A DNA stretch of 64,000 nt from Gibbula magus (taxonomy: Eukaryota > Mollusca > Gastropoda > Trochida > Trochidae): assembly GCA_936450465.1 (NCBI GenBank), contig OW388296.1, positions 28,893,443-28,957,442 on the forward strand, given 5' to 3'. Position numbers and translations under genes: made by a program. Positions 38,559 to 50,528 of this stretch are shown one piece after another. Under the pieces are notes generated by a model. That model made no database searches, was not told the DNA's origin, and saw nothing but the letters and a program-made list of their open reading frames with translations. Each line of letters starts with the position of its first letter. Position 1 is the stretch's first letter.

Positions 38559-38730
38559 CATGGACTTGTATTGTCGAAAGACTAGCAATTAGAAAGCATA
38601 TGAAGTCGACGATCCATCCCTATATACTATTAAAAAAGGATATGTATTGTTTTATAGTATTTGGGGCTGGATCGTTGACTTCATATGCTTTCTAATCGCT
38701 ATAGTCTTTCAACAATACAAGCCCCTGTGT
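38559..38730. mobile_element. Foldback MITE with 9-bp target duplication
   Basis: A 172-bp element that is almost entirely two inverted arms of about 63 bp (GGACTTGTATTGTCGAAAGA ... and the reverse complement of ... AATACAAGCCCCTG). The 9-bp direct repeat ACGATAGCA abuts both ends (38,550-38,558 and 38,731-38,739). A 9-bp duplication with long TIRs is typical of Mutator-like elements; hAT (8 bp) is the alternative. Confidence 0.85.
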
Positions 38731-39257
38731 ACGATAGCATTTATCACATTGTCATAAATAACCTCTCACACGAAGATATTACCTGATATAATTGTACTAT
38801 AAAATATACCTATTCGTTATCACAGATTGGTGTAGATAATAAAATACAAAGGAAACCTAAGTGGATTGTGGTTTTATAAAATTATAATATATATATTTTT
38901 TACATAAACTGCACTGCTAACCTAGGAATTGAACTGCAAATAAATAACAGAAATTGGTGTCAATATAGACATTGTATATATCCACGTAAGCAAAGTTGTC
39001 TCAGTATTGTTGAATCAATATATTGATCAAATTCTGTCACAGACGGTGGTGGTTATTATGCTAAAGGATATATATTATATTCGGAAAACTCAATGGGGGT
39101 GGGCAAATATTTCTTAAACTTTTTATCAAATGTATTTCGAATTTAATTGGAAAAGTAACACTTTTAGTGTAATTTAACCGTTATAAATATATAAACAGCC
39201 TTACATGAGCTTTTCAATTACCATGTTTGCTATTGACAATATTTGGATACAGATACC

Positions 39258-39378
39258 ATGCGCCCCGTGGTCTGAAATGGACGGTTCCAGGCGACTTCCG
39301 GGTCGTGACATCATACCGAGGCTATGAAGCAATATGGCTGATGATGAGGACCGAAGGAAAACGAGTCATCATATTTAA
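39258..39378 (+). promoter_or_regulatory. Possible upstream ORFs before TBC1D25
   Basis: Three short ATG-initiated frames precede the main start: 39,258-39,275 (5 codons), 39,277-39,327 (16 codons) and 39,334-39,378 (14 codons). All end before 39,437. The region is locally GC-richer, as expected near a promoter. The transcription start is unknown, so whether they are in the mRNA is not established. Confidence 0.4.
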
Positions 39379-39436
39379 CTCAGACGACGCTCTTTGCCTA
39401 TGACATTCATTTGACAGGTCGAAAATTTGGCTCTAA

Positions 39437-42400
39437 ATGAAAATGGCCGGCTTCTATAATTTGGAAAACCGGGAGGTGATACGAGTTAAAGTGAAGGTAA
39501 TATAAATCATTTACATAGCCCCACGTCAAGTGGCGTCGCTTGTTTCGTCTGCTTTCAATATTGTTTTCTCGTTGCGACTTGGTTTAAGTGACCCCCTACA
39601 CCTCTTCCCATTTACTTACATGATACTCCGTTAGGTTTTTAGATGACTGTAAAACTGTTGAAACATATTCTCGTCGGTTTAGCATTTTTGCGTTTGCTTA
39701 ATAAAATAGACAATGAAACGGGCTAGCCTATGGTTTTGATAGGCAACTGGGTCTAAAGTAAATATTGAAATATGAAAACAAACATGTAAATATGTCTGTA
39801 TTCGCTTCTCGGTATAGAAATCTACCACATTTACAAATTTGAAATCATTTTGTTAATAAACACTAAACATAGTCAAGTAACCTGTGACATCCATTGAAAA
39901 AGCATGTGATAATTAATCAATTTCGTATTACCTGTGTCATACGATATTCATTCAAGGACTGAATTAACCTGTTTAATTTCACCTTCTAAGGAGGCCAAAC
40001 TATTTATCAAACTCGAATTTAAAGAAGTGAAGATGATTTATTAAATTCATTGTTTTACTAAGCTCATGTAGTAGACTACTGATTCAAATCAAAACAATTA
40101 AGTCATTTCATCTTATTGCATCATTGTAGTAGGCAAAAATCTGTGTTTGTTAACTTTAATTGATCATTAGAAAAACATGCCATTTAGAATTAGATAGTGA
40201 AGAAATGTAATAATGTTATATTTTGGATCAAATAATTTATCAATATTGTTAAACTTACTTTTTCATAGTCTCTTTCATCCTTATTACAAATGGAAAGTAT
40301 AGGTTAAAACCAAAAGGCCTAACAAAAGCAATATTTAAAATAATAAAGTTTAAAAAAGTAAAGTAAAAGTAAAAAATACACTAAGAAAAACATACTAGTG
40401 AGTTAGACAAGATATGCTCTGATTAGGCCAATTTATCAACATTCTTTTGTTCTTGCAATCTTTTGTTCAAACAATTTTTTTATATTAAAAGATTGTGGGT
40501 AATTGCATTCTATCAGTAAGATGACTATATATATATATATAAATACATTCGAAAAAATTTAATGGATTGAGAAGTAAAAATGGGCCATTTTATGGCGAGT
40601 GCTTTCAAGAATCAAGAGTATTTCACTTCAGCTAGTAACATAGTTTGAATGAACCAGAAGGGAGATTGCAACACCATTAAGACTATGCATTGTGTTGAAA
40701 CCAGCAAGCATTAGCTGGATCTAGCAAACAGTAGGTGGTGTACAAACCTTACTGCATGTAGAACAGTTCTCTACATCAAAGTTGCCGAGCCTCTGGCGAT
40801 ATTCGAACTCAGATAATGGAAATTTACTTCTAATCTATCCAATGAATCTGTGTTATTCTAAGGCATCAATCACAACTCATTTGTATATCCTGGGGGGATA
40901 ATTAGGACACAAGACTATCTAAACAAACACATATTGTTACTCGTTAAGTCCTCCAGACTTTTCAAGGAAACAATAAGCATTACTAAGTGCTGTTAGACCA
41001 CCAATTATCACCAGTTTGATGTATGAGAGAGGCCAGTTGCCATCAGCTTTGTTTTTAGATGACAGTCAAATATTCCATTGTTTCAGAAGTGTGATGGCAA
41101 GCTTCAGCCAGAATATAAGAAATTTTCCGTGGATCCCCAGATCACTTCCTTTGAGATGCTTCAAGGGATACTTGCAAGAGCATTTGATATCAAAGGGTAG
41201 GTAACTTGCTTTAGGTTCATTTTATAAATATAGTAACAGTAGTATTATAGTAGATACACATGTAGTAGATGTACATGTACAGGAATGGGAAATTGCAGAA
41301 AATTTGCGGATTTCTCTAGCTTTGAATAATTTTTTCCAGGTATCAACTGAACCATTATACTCCAGGAACAGTGCAATCAGGGTACCGGTATATTGAATTT
41401 GGAGTGTTACTGTTATTATATTATATGTTATTTGAAATTTGGAATGAACACAAATTAAAACAATTTCTCGTGAATATTTAAGATAAGTCTAAAGAAGGAT
41501 AGGGTGTGCACCTGAGTATGTGGAGCACAGTGGTTTAGTAGTTACTAGTTAGCATGCTGACCTCTCGTACCAAAGACACAGGTTCAAACTCAGTTGAGGC
41601 AACAAAATGTAGTGACTGGGGTCTCAGCACTCTTACTGTGCTTACTCCTAAGGACCTTGGGAAAAGCACTTCTTACACATTGCACTCAGCACACTAAGTT
41701 GTACAAATGAAATAACGGGTGTACAGAATCACACTCCGAAAGTACAATTCTGTCAGGGTAATAATTTACATGAACATAAGTGCACTGAGTCAAATTATGA
41801 AGAATTCAGTGCTATACAAGACCTTTTTATTATTATCCCCAGCCACGAAGTGGAAGGGGCCTTAGGGAGATATAGGTTTGAGCGTCGTCCGTCCGTGCAA
41901 TCGTCCGTCCCGAGATAAAGGGGTCAGCTTTTTTCAGAAACTGTTTCAGATAGGATAACCTTATTTGATGTGATGTTTTAGGTCATAAATACCTTGATGG
42001 AGTTAGAAAATAATGGAGAAGCCTGAGATTATTTTTTTCGGCTTTGCCTTTGTCCTGTTTTTTCGACTCTGTTCCAGGTATCTTCAAACGGGATACCTTT
42101 CTCAGAAACTGTTTAAAATCAAATCAATTGTGTGGCTTGAGGGTATCAATACTTTGATGGAATGAAAATGAGAAGTGCACAAGTATTTCTTTTAAAATTA
42201 TTGCCCTTGTTGTGATTTCTTGGGTCTGGCGGGGGATTTTGATGACTATGTCTTCTTGTTAAAGAGCCATCACGGATGTTAGTGTTTCAAATTTTTGGAA
42301 AATATACTTATAACGTCATTCGCCAGAGAATTTTTTTATCTACAACATGGCATATGTTAAATCATTTTCATATCACGACAATGTCAGTGTTTCCGTTTAC

Positions 42401-45400
42401 CGGTATATACCGGTATTTTACCGGAATTTTTTAAGCTGGACCGGTATTTCTCATTACGGTCGGTCTCAAGGACCGGCAATTTCAAAATTGTGTATTTGTG
42501 CAGAAATGATCCTAAATAAGCATATATATAAATAATAAGTCCTTAAATTTTGTATTTATGCTAAATAAGCATTTTTCAATCTTATAATTACACCCAAAAC
42601 AAATCATGAATTGATCAGAAACAAATGCTTATCAGTGCTGCATGGCAACTTCAGACAGGAAACGTCAATCAAGGTGTTGACCTAATTCCAGGCAATTCCC
42701 CAATGGGGACTGGTTAATTTTTGTATAGGGGTGACAGGAGTTGCATAGTTCAAATAGGATAGAGCACAATCACTTATTGAACGATTATTACTGATATAAG
42801 ATAAAGATTGATTTTAGTCTAAATTTAAATTACATAATTAGATTATAGATTTGTCAAACCAAGAAACAATAATCAAATTTGTTTGAAGTTTTGTCAATTG
42901 CCACCCCTGTGTTGAAAATGGATTATCCGGGAGGTCTGCAGATTTTTCTGTTTTCATTGTCGTAGTTTTAGACAGCCATACAGCTCAATGTTACCAAAAA
43001 CTATATATTGAGGTATGTTTCAAAATATCACTGATGAAATGTTTGCAGGTGTAAAACATTTGAAAAGCATTACAAGTTCTTGGTTTGGTAGTTATTGTAT
43101 GTTATTTACAAATCCTGCAAACGTGTGACGGCTAAAAATAGCACTGTTGATACCTGGATACTACGATTGCAATTGAGAAATTATGAGCATAAAATTAAAA
43201 TCAAATTACATTAAATATTACATTACTTTTTATCAAAAACTTTGACAATCTAACCATTTGATTTGTAGTATTTGTATTGATATGCATGATTTTACTTTTG
43301 ACTGTCGGAAAGCTTTTAGTACCTGTTTACGTCACTCGCTGTGTTAGTGTAATGTGACAAGCATTTCACTGATATTTATCAACAATATGAAGTTCGTTCA
43401 CAAGTGCACACATTTATTATTGTTTTTATAAAAAAACATATGCTTAGTCTTTTCCAAACATGAACATTTTAGGACTGGTTAATATTGCAGGGGACCGGTA
43501 TTTTTAATGACTGTCGGTCCCTTGGACTGGCTGTTAAAAATGCCAGCGGAAACACTGCAATGTATTTCAATTTGGTTTCAAAGAGAAGTATCACTTCGAC
43601 TAGCGCGCGCTACGGGTATCTGACGTATATAAACAGAGTCCCCTTTTTTGCGTAATACGTACTACACAAACAGCAAGCACTTCCGAAGCGTGAAGGCTCG
43701 TCTCTAGCGCAAGTCGCCATAACAACCCATGTGCTGCACGTGCTTCACGCGTCGCTCTTGCAAAGTACCCTTGTCACACATTACTGAATGTGACGATTGC
43801 TTTACAAACTATGTTTCTAAATGTCCTGAGAATATACAAATTATTTCCTGTTTAATGTTCTTTTTATTCAGATAAGACCAGCAAATTATGACAAATTTTT
43901 ACTCTCATTAATTATAAAATTCAAGCAAAATACCTAGTTGGGTAAAACAATTATTCCAATATCTTAAGCAAGTACATAATTAAATGAAATGGTAAATAAA
44001 TAACCATCAGAAAATTATATATTTCGATTTCTTTCGTTGCTCATATTTTTTTTTATTCTTTCGTGTCTTTGTTTACTGTGTGTGAGCTAGACCATAATGC
44101 TTTGCGCTTGAAAATAATAGACTGGATCTATATTTAGACTGGAAAACACCTTTACTAATTAATGCAATTTCTCGGCTTATTTTAAGTTGGAAAATTTTGG
44201 GAAAAATTAAGTGTATTTATTTCACGGAGATAGATTTTTGGAGAAATTTTGATATTTTCATCAACATCCGTGATGGCTCTTTAAGATAATACTTTATTAC
44301 CCTAAAGGGAATACTTCATAATCATGTTACTAGTTTTGTTTATATCATTACAGGGACTTCTCTGTTGGTTACCTGGCACCCGACTCGGAAGGACAGGAGG
44401 TGTACCTGAGTATGTTGTCTGACTGGGACATGGATGCAGCATTCCAGTGTGCCTCCGATCCTTGTCTCAAACTCAAGGTGGACCTCAAACCTTTTGAGGA
44501 AGGTGTGTAATTGTTTCTCTCATTTCCCTACATTTTCTTTATAGAAAAGGATACACGTTTTCTAATTATGTTGAAATAAACTGAAATGCTGAATGATTGT
44601 AAAGATGGAAGGTAGTTCAAAATTTGTTTTAGCTGTAACTTTTCTAAGCTGCTGACAACATTATGTAACTCTCGCCTTCTATTTCTTGATGCATTACCGT
44701 AACTGCAACAGGCAAGGTATGTTCTAAACATGTTGATAATAGCAATATACTGTAAGTCATTTGTGGGAGGGTGAGGTCATAGCGTACCTACTAGCTTGGA
44801 CTAGTGGGATGTCCCTTTAGCTCAACTGGTAGAGCGTAGAACTTTCACCCGGAGGTCCCGGGTTTGAATCCCCCTGGATGTTGAAATTTGTATTGTCACT
44901 CCTGCTATACTTTTATATGTCAAGGTAGTCTGGGAGCCATTTTAGCATTGCTTTGAAGCAGATCCATGAGAAATATCATACTAACAGTAGTAGTGATAAC
45001 AAAATCCTTCTTTCAAAAGCTTCAAAGTTAGTTAGGAAGAGGAAAGTGATCTGACAGCTCAATGTTTACATCAGCCATTGCAAGATTGATGTTGGGAAGG
45101 GAGGTAACTCCTCTTCCCTTAATGTACAACTGTGGGCCTCAGTGGTAAACTTTGAACACCTGCTGAAAAAAAGTTTTTCCGAGGTGCCACATATTTTTTA
45201 ATCAATGACCGGCTTCAAAAGAACATTTTTAACCATGTTGGCTGTCTCTACTCTAAATGTTTAGCGGAAAATTTAAATCTTGACTTGGCCTCTAGACTAA
45301 GGGACTTTTATTAGAGCTGATAGCTTATCCGTGTGTTTTTTTTGTGTCAGGTCTGGATGACTGGGATGTGATCGCCCCTGCTGACATTCCACAGCACAAA

Positions 45401-47891
45401 GTGACCAACATACTGGACAAGGCTTCCCTCCTGGGCACCATCACTGGGACCATCACCTCTCAAGTGGGCCGCACGGTCAACACTGTACAGAGGGCCATGG
45501 GTCAGTCAGCTCTTCTCTGTAACTGTTTTAGTATTGCTTGTATGAAATGAGCTTTCAGAGTGTAAGACAGTTTTTAAATAAGCTTGAAAAGTAGTCCAAC
45601 AATGTTGCTTTGTCAATGTAATGGCAAAATTAAAGAAATTTTTTTAATTTACGAACCCGAAGCATTAGTTGGTTGATAAGGACTGTTCGTGTCGTGTGGT
45701 CCTGACCTTATTTCATAGTTTAAAATTCACAGAAACATCTGCAACAACATTTCTTAAAATTTCTCAAAAAGAGATTTGTCTTGCACTGCAAGGATGATAT
45801 CAGTACGGCAAAGTCCAAAATCCATATCTTGTGTATATTGAGACCCAGCACATGTCTTAGTTTGATGGACACCTACAATTTATTCATCTAGACATGAACA
45901 TGAACATTTTTATTATTGTGAGGTTAAAAAATTTCTTACCGCCTGAAACTAAATCATGAAATTTCCTGTTCCCAGGTCTGAAGCTGTCTGATGAGGAACT
46001 GTACCGCCCATTGAAGCAGCCCATGTCAGACATGGAGTTTCACAATTACCTTGACTCTGGAGGATTCATGCTCAAACCACAGGAGTTTCGCCTTGCCATC
46101 TATCAGGGTGGTATCGAGCCCTCACTCCGTCGAGTCACCTGGCGCCATCTACTCAACATCTTCCCCGCCAACTTGTCCGGCAAAGAGCGGTTCGACTATC
46201 TGAAGGGTAAGGAGCGAGAATACTACAGGCTGAGGGATGAATGGAAGGAGAGGTTTAGCTCCAACACAGCCACGGAGGAGGTCAAGTATGTGGCTTCCAT
46301 GGTGAAGAAGGATGTTCTAAGGACTGACAGAACGCACAAGTTCTATGGAGGGGGAGATGAGAATAAGAATGTGTTGTCTCTATTCCATATCCTAGTGACC
46401 TACTCCTTGTGTCATCCGAACGTGTCCTACTGTCAGGGAATGAGTGATCTCGCTTCTCCCATCCTGGTCACTCAGAAGGATGAGGCCCAAGCATACCTGT
46501 GTTTCTGCGGGCTGATGAAGCGTGTTGAGGCTAACTTCCTCCCAAGCGGTGCAACTATAATGACCAAGTTCAACCACTTGGGCACCTTGCTGCAGTTGCA
46601 TGACCCTGAGTTCTTCAAGTACCTACAGGACATCGCCGCAGCTGACCTCTTCTTCTGTTACCGGTGGTTGCTGCTGGAATTAAAGCGAGAGTTTCCTCTG
46701 GACGATGCACTGTACATGCTGGAGGTGATGTGGAGCACACTGCCCCCTGACCCTCCTGAACACGCCCTCGACCTGACCGATGAGGGCTTCAACTTCAAGT
46801 ACCTGTCCACCTCTCCCTGCTCCCCAACCTTCTCCTTCCAGCAAACTGTGTATGCAAAGCTACTTGCCATGAGGCGGCAAGGCGTCTCACATAGAAGTCA
46901 CAGTGGCAGTGGTCCTAATGAGTTGATACCTGGCAACTCTGCTAACAATAACAGTGTCAATGCATTCGATGCATCACCCATTGATGAGAAGAAGGAGATC
47001 ACCCAGGACTACCCGCGACTAGATGACCCTGATACTCGTGCTATGCAGCTCCGCTCGACGTCCATTGACCGCCACCTAGAAGACAAGGCTGTGGGGGAGG
47101 TGCGAGACTCCGGAACCCATGGAGATGAGGGGGAGTGTGCTAATGGCAGCGTGGACAGCAGTGAGCTGATGGGGATGAGGGATGACCAAGCAGACGCATC
47201 TTGTGATTGTGAGGATGAGGTCTCCAACATCGGCGCTGACGACAGCGGAACTGGAGCTACTGCCTCGGATGCTAGTCTGGTGGAGGATAGCTCCATTGAG
47301 GTTGGGAATGCAAGTCTTAAAGAGGAGGATGCTGATCAGATGCTGTTTCATCTCTCCTTGGAGAAAAAGTCAGAAAATTCAGAGGAAGAAAAACCTGCTA
47401 GGACGTCATTTTTTGGAAACATGAAGAAACTCATTTCTTCTCCAAAGAAGAGGCCTGGTAATATTACAATTCCCAAGGAGATTTCTAGTCATTCCGATAC
47501 AGAGGTAAGCAGTAAAGAAGATGAAGCTTCGTCAGCTAAAGTCCCAGCCGAGAGTCAAAATCCTGAGTCGGGCGACGGTGATTCCACCTCTTCAAGTTCT
47601 AACATTTACTCTGCTTCTAAAATTGCTCAGAAACTACCCCCTCCGCATGAGTTTGGTTGCGGCAATCCATTCCTAATGTTCTTGTGTTTGACTCTGCTTC
47701 TGCAACATCGAAACCACATATTGTGCAATAAACTGGACTATGAAGAGGTTGCTATGCACTTTGATCGGATGGTTCGCAGACACAGTGTGCATAAAGTGCT
47801 GCACACGGCCCGCCAGTTGTACTCAGAGTATCTCCGCACTCAACAGGTTCTTAGCGAGAAAGAGGCCGACGATTCTGGGCTCAGTGTATAG
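39437..47891 (+). CDS. TBC1D25: TBC1 domain family member 25 (OATL1), complete
   Basis: Exons: 39,437-39,496, 41,087-41,196, 44,354-44,502, 45,351-45,500 and 45,976-47,891. All introns are GT-AG and the phases join to 794 codons plus stop. A TAA lies just before the ATG in frame. The family is a Rab GTPase-activating protein (for RAB33B) on autophagosomes, controlling their fusion with lysosomes. Visible parts: a ubiquitin/PB1-like N-terminus (VIRVKVKKCDG to LKVDLKPFEE, about 13-105); an LC3-interacting DDWDVI motif (W111, I114); and a TBC domain from about residue 200 with arginine finger R272 (KDVLRTDR) and glutamine finger Q310 (SYCQGM). A Ser/acid-rich disordered insert follows (about 440-708), then the conserved PPxEFGxGNPF C-terminal helices. 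The vertebrate protein is about 690 residues; the excess is the insert. The whole TBC domain is in one 1.9-kb last exon. Confidence 0.95.
40623..40812 (-). mobile_element. SINE fragment in TBC1D25 intron 1
   Basis: Contains TACTGCATGTAGAACAGTTC, AAGTTGCCGAGCC and a decayed B-box (GGCGATATTCGAACTC), in the same order as in the full-length SINE at 54,320-54,609. Confidence 0.65.
41520..41835 (+). mobile_element. tRNA-derived SINE (second family) in TBC1D25 intron 2
   Basis: The head has an A-box-like AGTGGTTTAGTAGTTACTAG and a B-box-like GGTTCAAACTC. The body includes CTTGGGAAAAGCACTTC, and it ends GTGCTATACAAGACCTTTTT followed by ATT repeats. This layout is that of the widespread metazoan tRNA SINEs ending in a GCGCTATATAAG-like tail. 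Confidence 0.7.
42263..44280. mobile_element. TTAA-flanked DNA element, host of a nested hAT
   Basis: Ends AGAGCCATCACGGATGTT (42,263-42,280) and its exact reverse complement (44,263-44,280) abut TTAA on both sides (42,259-42,262 and 44,281-44,284). Total 2,018 bp, of which 1,173 bp plus a 6-bp duplication are the inserted hAT-like element, leaving about 839 bp of own sequence. No transposase frame. It includes GC-rich structured DNA at about 43,595-43,790. Lies in TBC1D25 intron 2. Confidence 0.88.
42385..43557. mobile_element. hAT-like non-autonomous element
   Basis: Perfect 11-bp terminal inverted repeats CAGTGTTTCCG, the typical hAT start. The direct repeat CAATGT abuts both ends (42,379-42,384 and 43,558-43,563). 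Subterminal GGACCGGTATTT...GGTC(C)CTTGGAC-type blocks (about 42,438-42,480 and 43,493-43,535) are in direct orientation. No coding capacity; AT-rich centre. Confidence 0.87.
44811..44883 (+). repeat. tRNA-like (A-box/B-box) sequence, probably SINE or pseudo-tRNA
   Basis: TTTAGCTCAACTGGTAGAGC and GTCCCGGGTTTGAATCCCC match tRNA D-arm and T-arm sequences. However, the acceptor halves do not pair, the anticodon stem is broken and the T-stem has only three good pairs. It sits in TBC1D25 intron 3. Not called as a functional tRNA. Confidence 0.6.
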
Positions 47892-48375
47892 ACGTTACCA
47901 ACTCTTGGCATCAGACTTACTAATTTATTTATTCACATTTGTGATTTCTCAAATATAATGTAATGGACTTCAATGTTGGGGAGATTCAAATTGAACTTGT
48001 ATTTCCAAACTCTATTTTCAGTGCTATTTTATTATATTTTTTATGATTTTCAGTATTATGTAACATGTGATAAGATTTACAAGAAATCCTGACTTTTGAT
48101 CTCTCAGTATTGGGTTCTTCGTCCAAACAAAAATATTAGTTTTTCTAAAAGAAAAAAAATTACTTGTATTACATTTTCTTTGAAAGACAAAAAATATTTA
48201 CTGTGGTTTTAAGATATTCAAATCGGAAGGTCTGAATTTCCGTTCATCTCCCTTGGATCTCAAAGTGATACTATATATTGATTCACATTGTAAACTCTTC
48301 ATGTGACGCATTGACAATATGACAGATGTGCAATTTGTTCTAGTCCTTGCTTGCTGTACATATACATGTCTGAAA

Positions 48376-48381
48376 AATAAA
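48376..48381 (+). terminator. Polyadenylation signal of TBC1D25
   Basis: AATAAA about 485 nt after the stop codon. It is the first canonical hexamer in this orientation that I see downstream. Confidence 0.65.
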
Positions 48382-49290
48382 TCGAGACATTAAACCATAG
48401 TGTTGGGTAAGTTTATGATAAATTGTTTACTGTTTATCAATTCAGTAAAAAAGCGTTAACAGCCGTAACATTTTGTCTTACACTACATATAAACTATCTT
48501 TTCTGTCTGAAGAACATTACCAAGAATCAGTTTGCAATACTTGTCTTCAGAGAACTTAAATTAAGCGTTGAAAAGTTTGATGCAACTTATAATATATCTG
48601 CCATACTGCAGAGAGTAAAAGTGCATCAGAATCGGCTGGTTTTTAATTGTTATATGCTCATTATAGAAGAAGAAAATTGTTTTATTATTGTGTCACCAGG
48701 AATGTACAAGAAACAGTATGATACATTAAAATAGGACACTTGCAGGCCTACAAGACTCAAAATCATTTAAAAACATAAAAGAGTAAATTATGATGTAATG
48801 GTATATGAGAATATAAGAAATACAACAAGTGTGTGCTGAGGGATTTGTGCCACTGAAACATTCGCAATAGCAATACAGCTAATGACTTAGAAACATTGTT
48901 ACGTATATATCTGCGTTCTGGTTACATCACCCCTGTAATCTTTGGGACTATAGAACTTGTATGTGCTGGTCGAGTGCTTTTCTCCAGAATATCTTGTCAG
49001 ATTTCATTGACGTTTGAATCCCGGAAGTATTTCAACCTAAATGTGAGCTATTTGTGAAAGAGTTTTCAAACTAGAGCAAGTCAAATGGGCGCTGTAGCTA
49101 CAAAGTAGTTGTGGAAATACCTGTCTGCATCATATTTTTTTCCGCTTTAACTCGACCTTAAGTTACGCTTAATCAGTAAAATATTACTTAACTTGACAAA
49201 TGTATTAGAAATGCATGTCATTTGGATAGTTAACAAGAGTCATCAGAAGATGACATATCCCACCGGTTCCACAAAATTTGTAAAACACAT

Positions 49291-49720
49291 CCTGTCTCTG
49301 AACAAAGTCCAAATTCAACAAGTTTCTATGGAAACGACCAAAAATAAAATTTTCAGAAATCTGAAAATATCAAAAGGCACCACTTCAGTTAGTGGGTAAT
49401 ACACATGCAAAGTTTCAGGAAGATATGATGAACGGTTTTGGAGCTGTGCACTGGAAACGAACCTGTCTCTGAACAAAGTCCAACTTCAACATGTTTCTAT
49501 GGAAACGACCAAAAATAAAATTTTCAGAAATCTGAAAATATCAAAATGCACCACTTCAGTTGGTGGGTAATACACATGGAAACTTTCAGAAAGATATCAT
49601 GAACGGTTTTCGAGTTCTGCTCCGGAAACGAAATGATTACGAACGGACAGACGGACGGACGGACAGACGGCCGGGGTGACGACTATATCCCACGGTATTA
49701 CATACTAGTGGGATAAAAAA
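49291..49720 (+). mobile_element. Dispersed element with 171-bp internal duplication
   Basis: The block starting CCTGTCTCTGAACAAAGTCC at 49,291 is repeated at 49,462. Both copies contain AAAACGACCAAAAATAAAA-like and ACCACTTCAGTT phrases and end near ATGAACGGTTTT. The second copy leads into CGGACAGACGGACGGACGG and CACGGTATTACATACTAGTG. Similar GGACGGACAG termini are at about 30,200. Confidence 0.7.
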
Positions 49721-49972
49721 TATAACATGGTTATAATTGGGATAAAACTACCTTCAGTAGTAGATATTCTTGTACTTTTTCGCCCAAGTCCCTTTTTGGG
49801 ATTCGAACCCACATGCTTCGAGTAAGGCAATTATCGCCAGCACTGACCGTACCAACACCTATAAAAATTGAGGTCAAACCATCGATAGTGAAATTTTAAA
49901 ACTTTCCTCTCTTAATAGAAGCACTCTAAAATACTACACCACCATCAACTTTGAGAAAATCATTTTGTCCAG

Positions 49973-50022
49973 CATTTTCTTCCCAGTTACTCCCTTTCCG
50001 ATCCTAACATCTGTTCTACATC
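49973..50022 (+). mobile_element. MITE family B remnant (copy 3)
   Basis: CATTTTCTTCCCAGTTACTC, then CCTTTCCGATCCTAACATCTG. This shares order and wording with copies 1 and 2, but only one half is left. Confidence 0.5.
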
Positions 50023-50470
50023 GATTGAAATCGAGGGCAAAAAGAGAGTGTCCAGATTGGTTGCAATTGAATCTAGTTGTGCAATAAGCGACGCTGTTGT
50101 AAAAGTGACATTAAATTTTGCCAATGACACGACATAATGATAAAACAAACATAAGAAGTTTCCTCGTTTAATGTGTTTTCCTCAAAATATGCTATTTGAT
50201 TTTGTGAAAACTATTTATCCTAAACATGCTTATATATAAAGAATACCAAATCAGAGACAAATACCAAAAATAGTTCATTTGTGTTATTTATATCAGACAT
50301 ATTCGATGACATATGCTAGACCCTGAAGAGTGAAATGCCTTAATCTTTGAAGTCATTTGGTCAACATGGTTGCTGAAAGATGAGTTTTCATTGGTTAAAG
50401 TGCAGGAATACAGTATAAGGTTCCCATTTCCCCCCGCTAGGAAATTTTGCTGAATTCTAGAAATTCGGGC

Positions 50471-50528
50471 CATGTAGAACAGAGGTTAAGAGTGGAAATA
50501 TGAAGGGAATAAGCTATGTGGGAAGAGA
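50471..50528 (-). mobile_element. MITE family B remnant (copy 4)
   Basis: Reverse complement reads TCTTCCCACATAGCTTATTC, then CCTTCATATTTCCACTCTTAACCTCTG. This matches the family's left half. Confidence 0.5.

Noticed and set aside
44811..44883. Functional tRNA gene
   Set aside because: Good A and B boxes, but acceptor and anticodon stems do not pair. More likely a SINE head or pseudogene.
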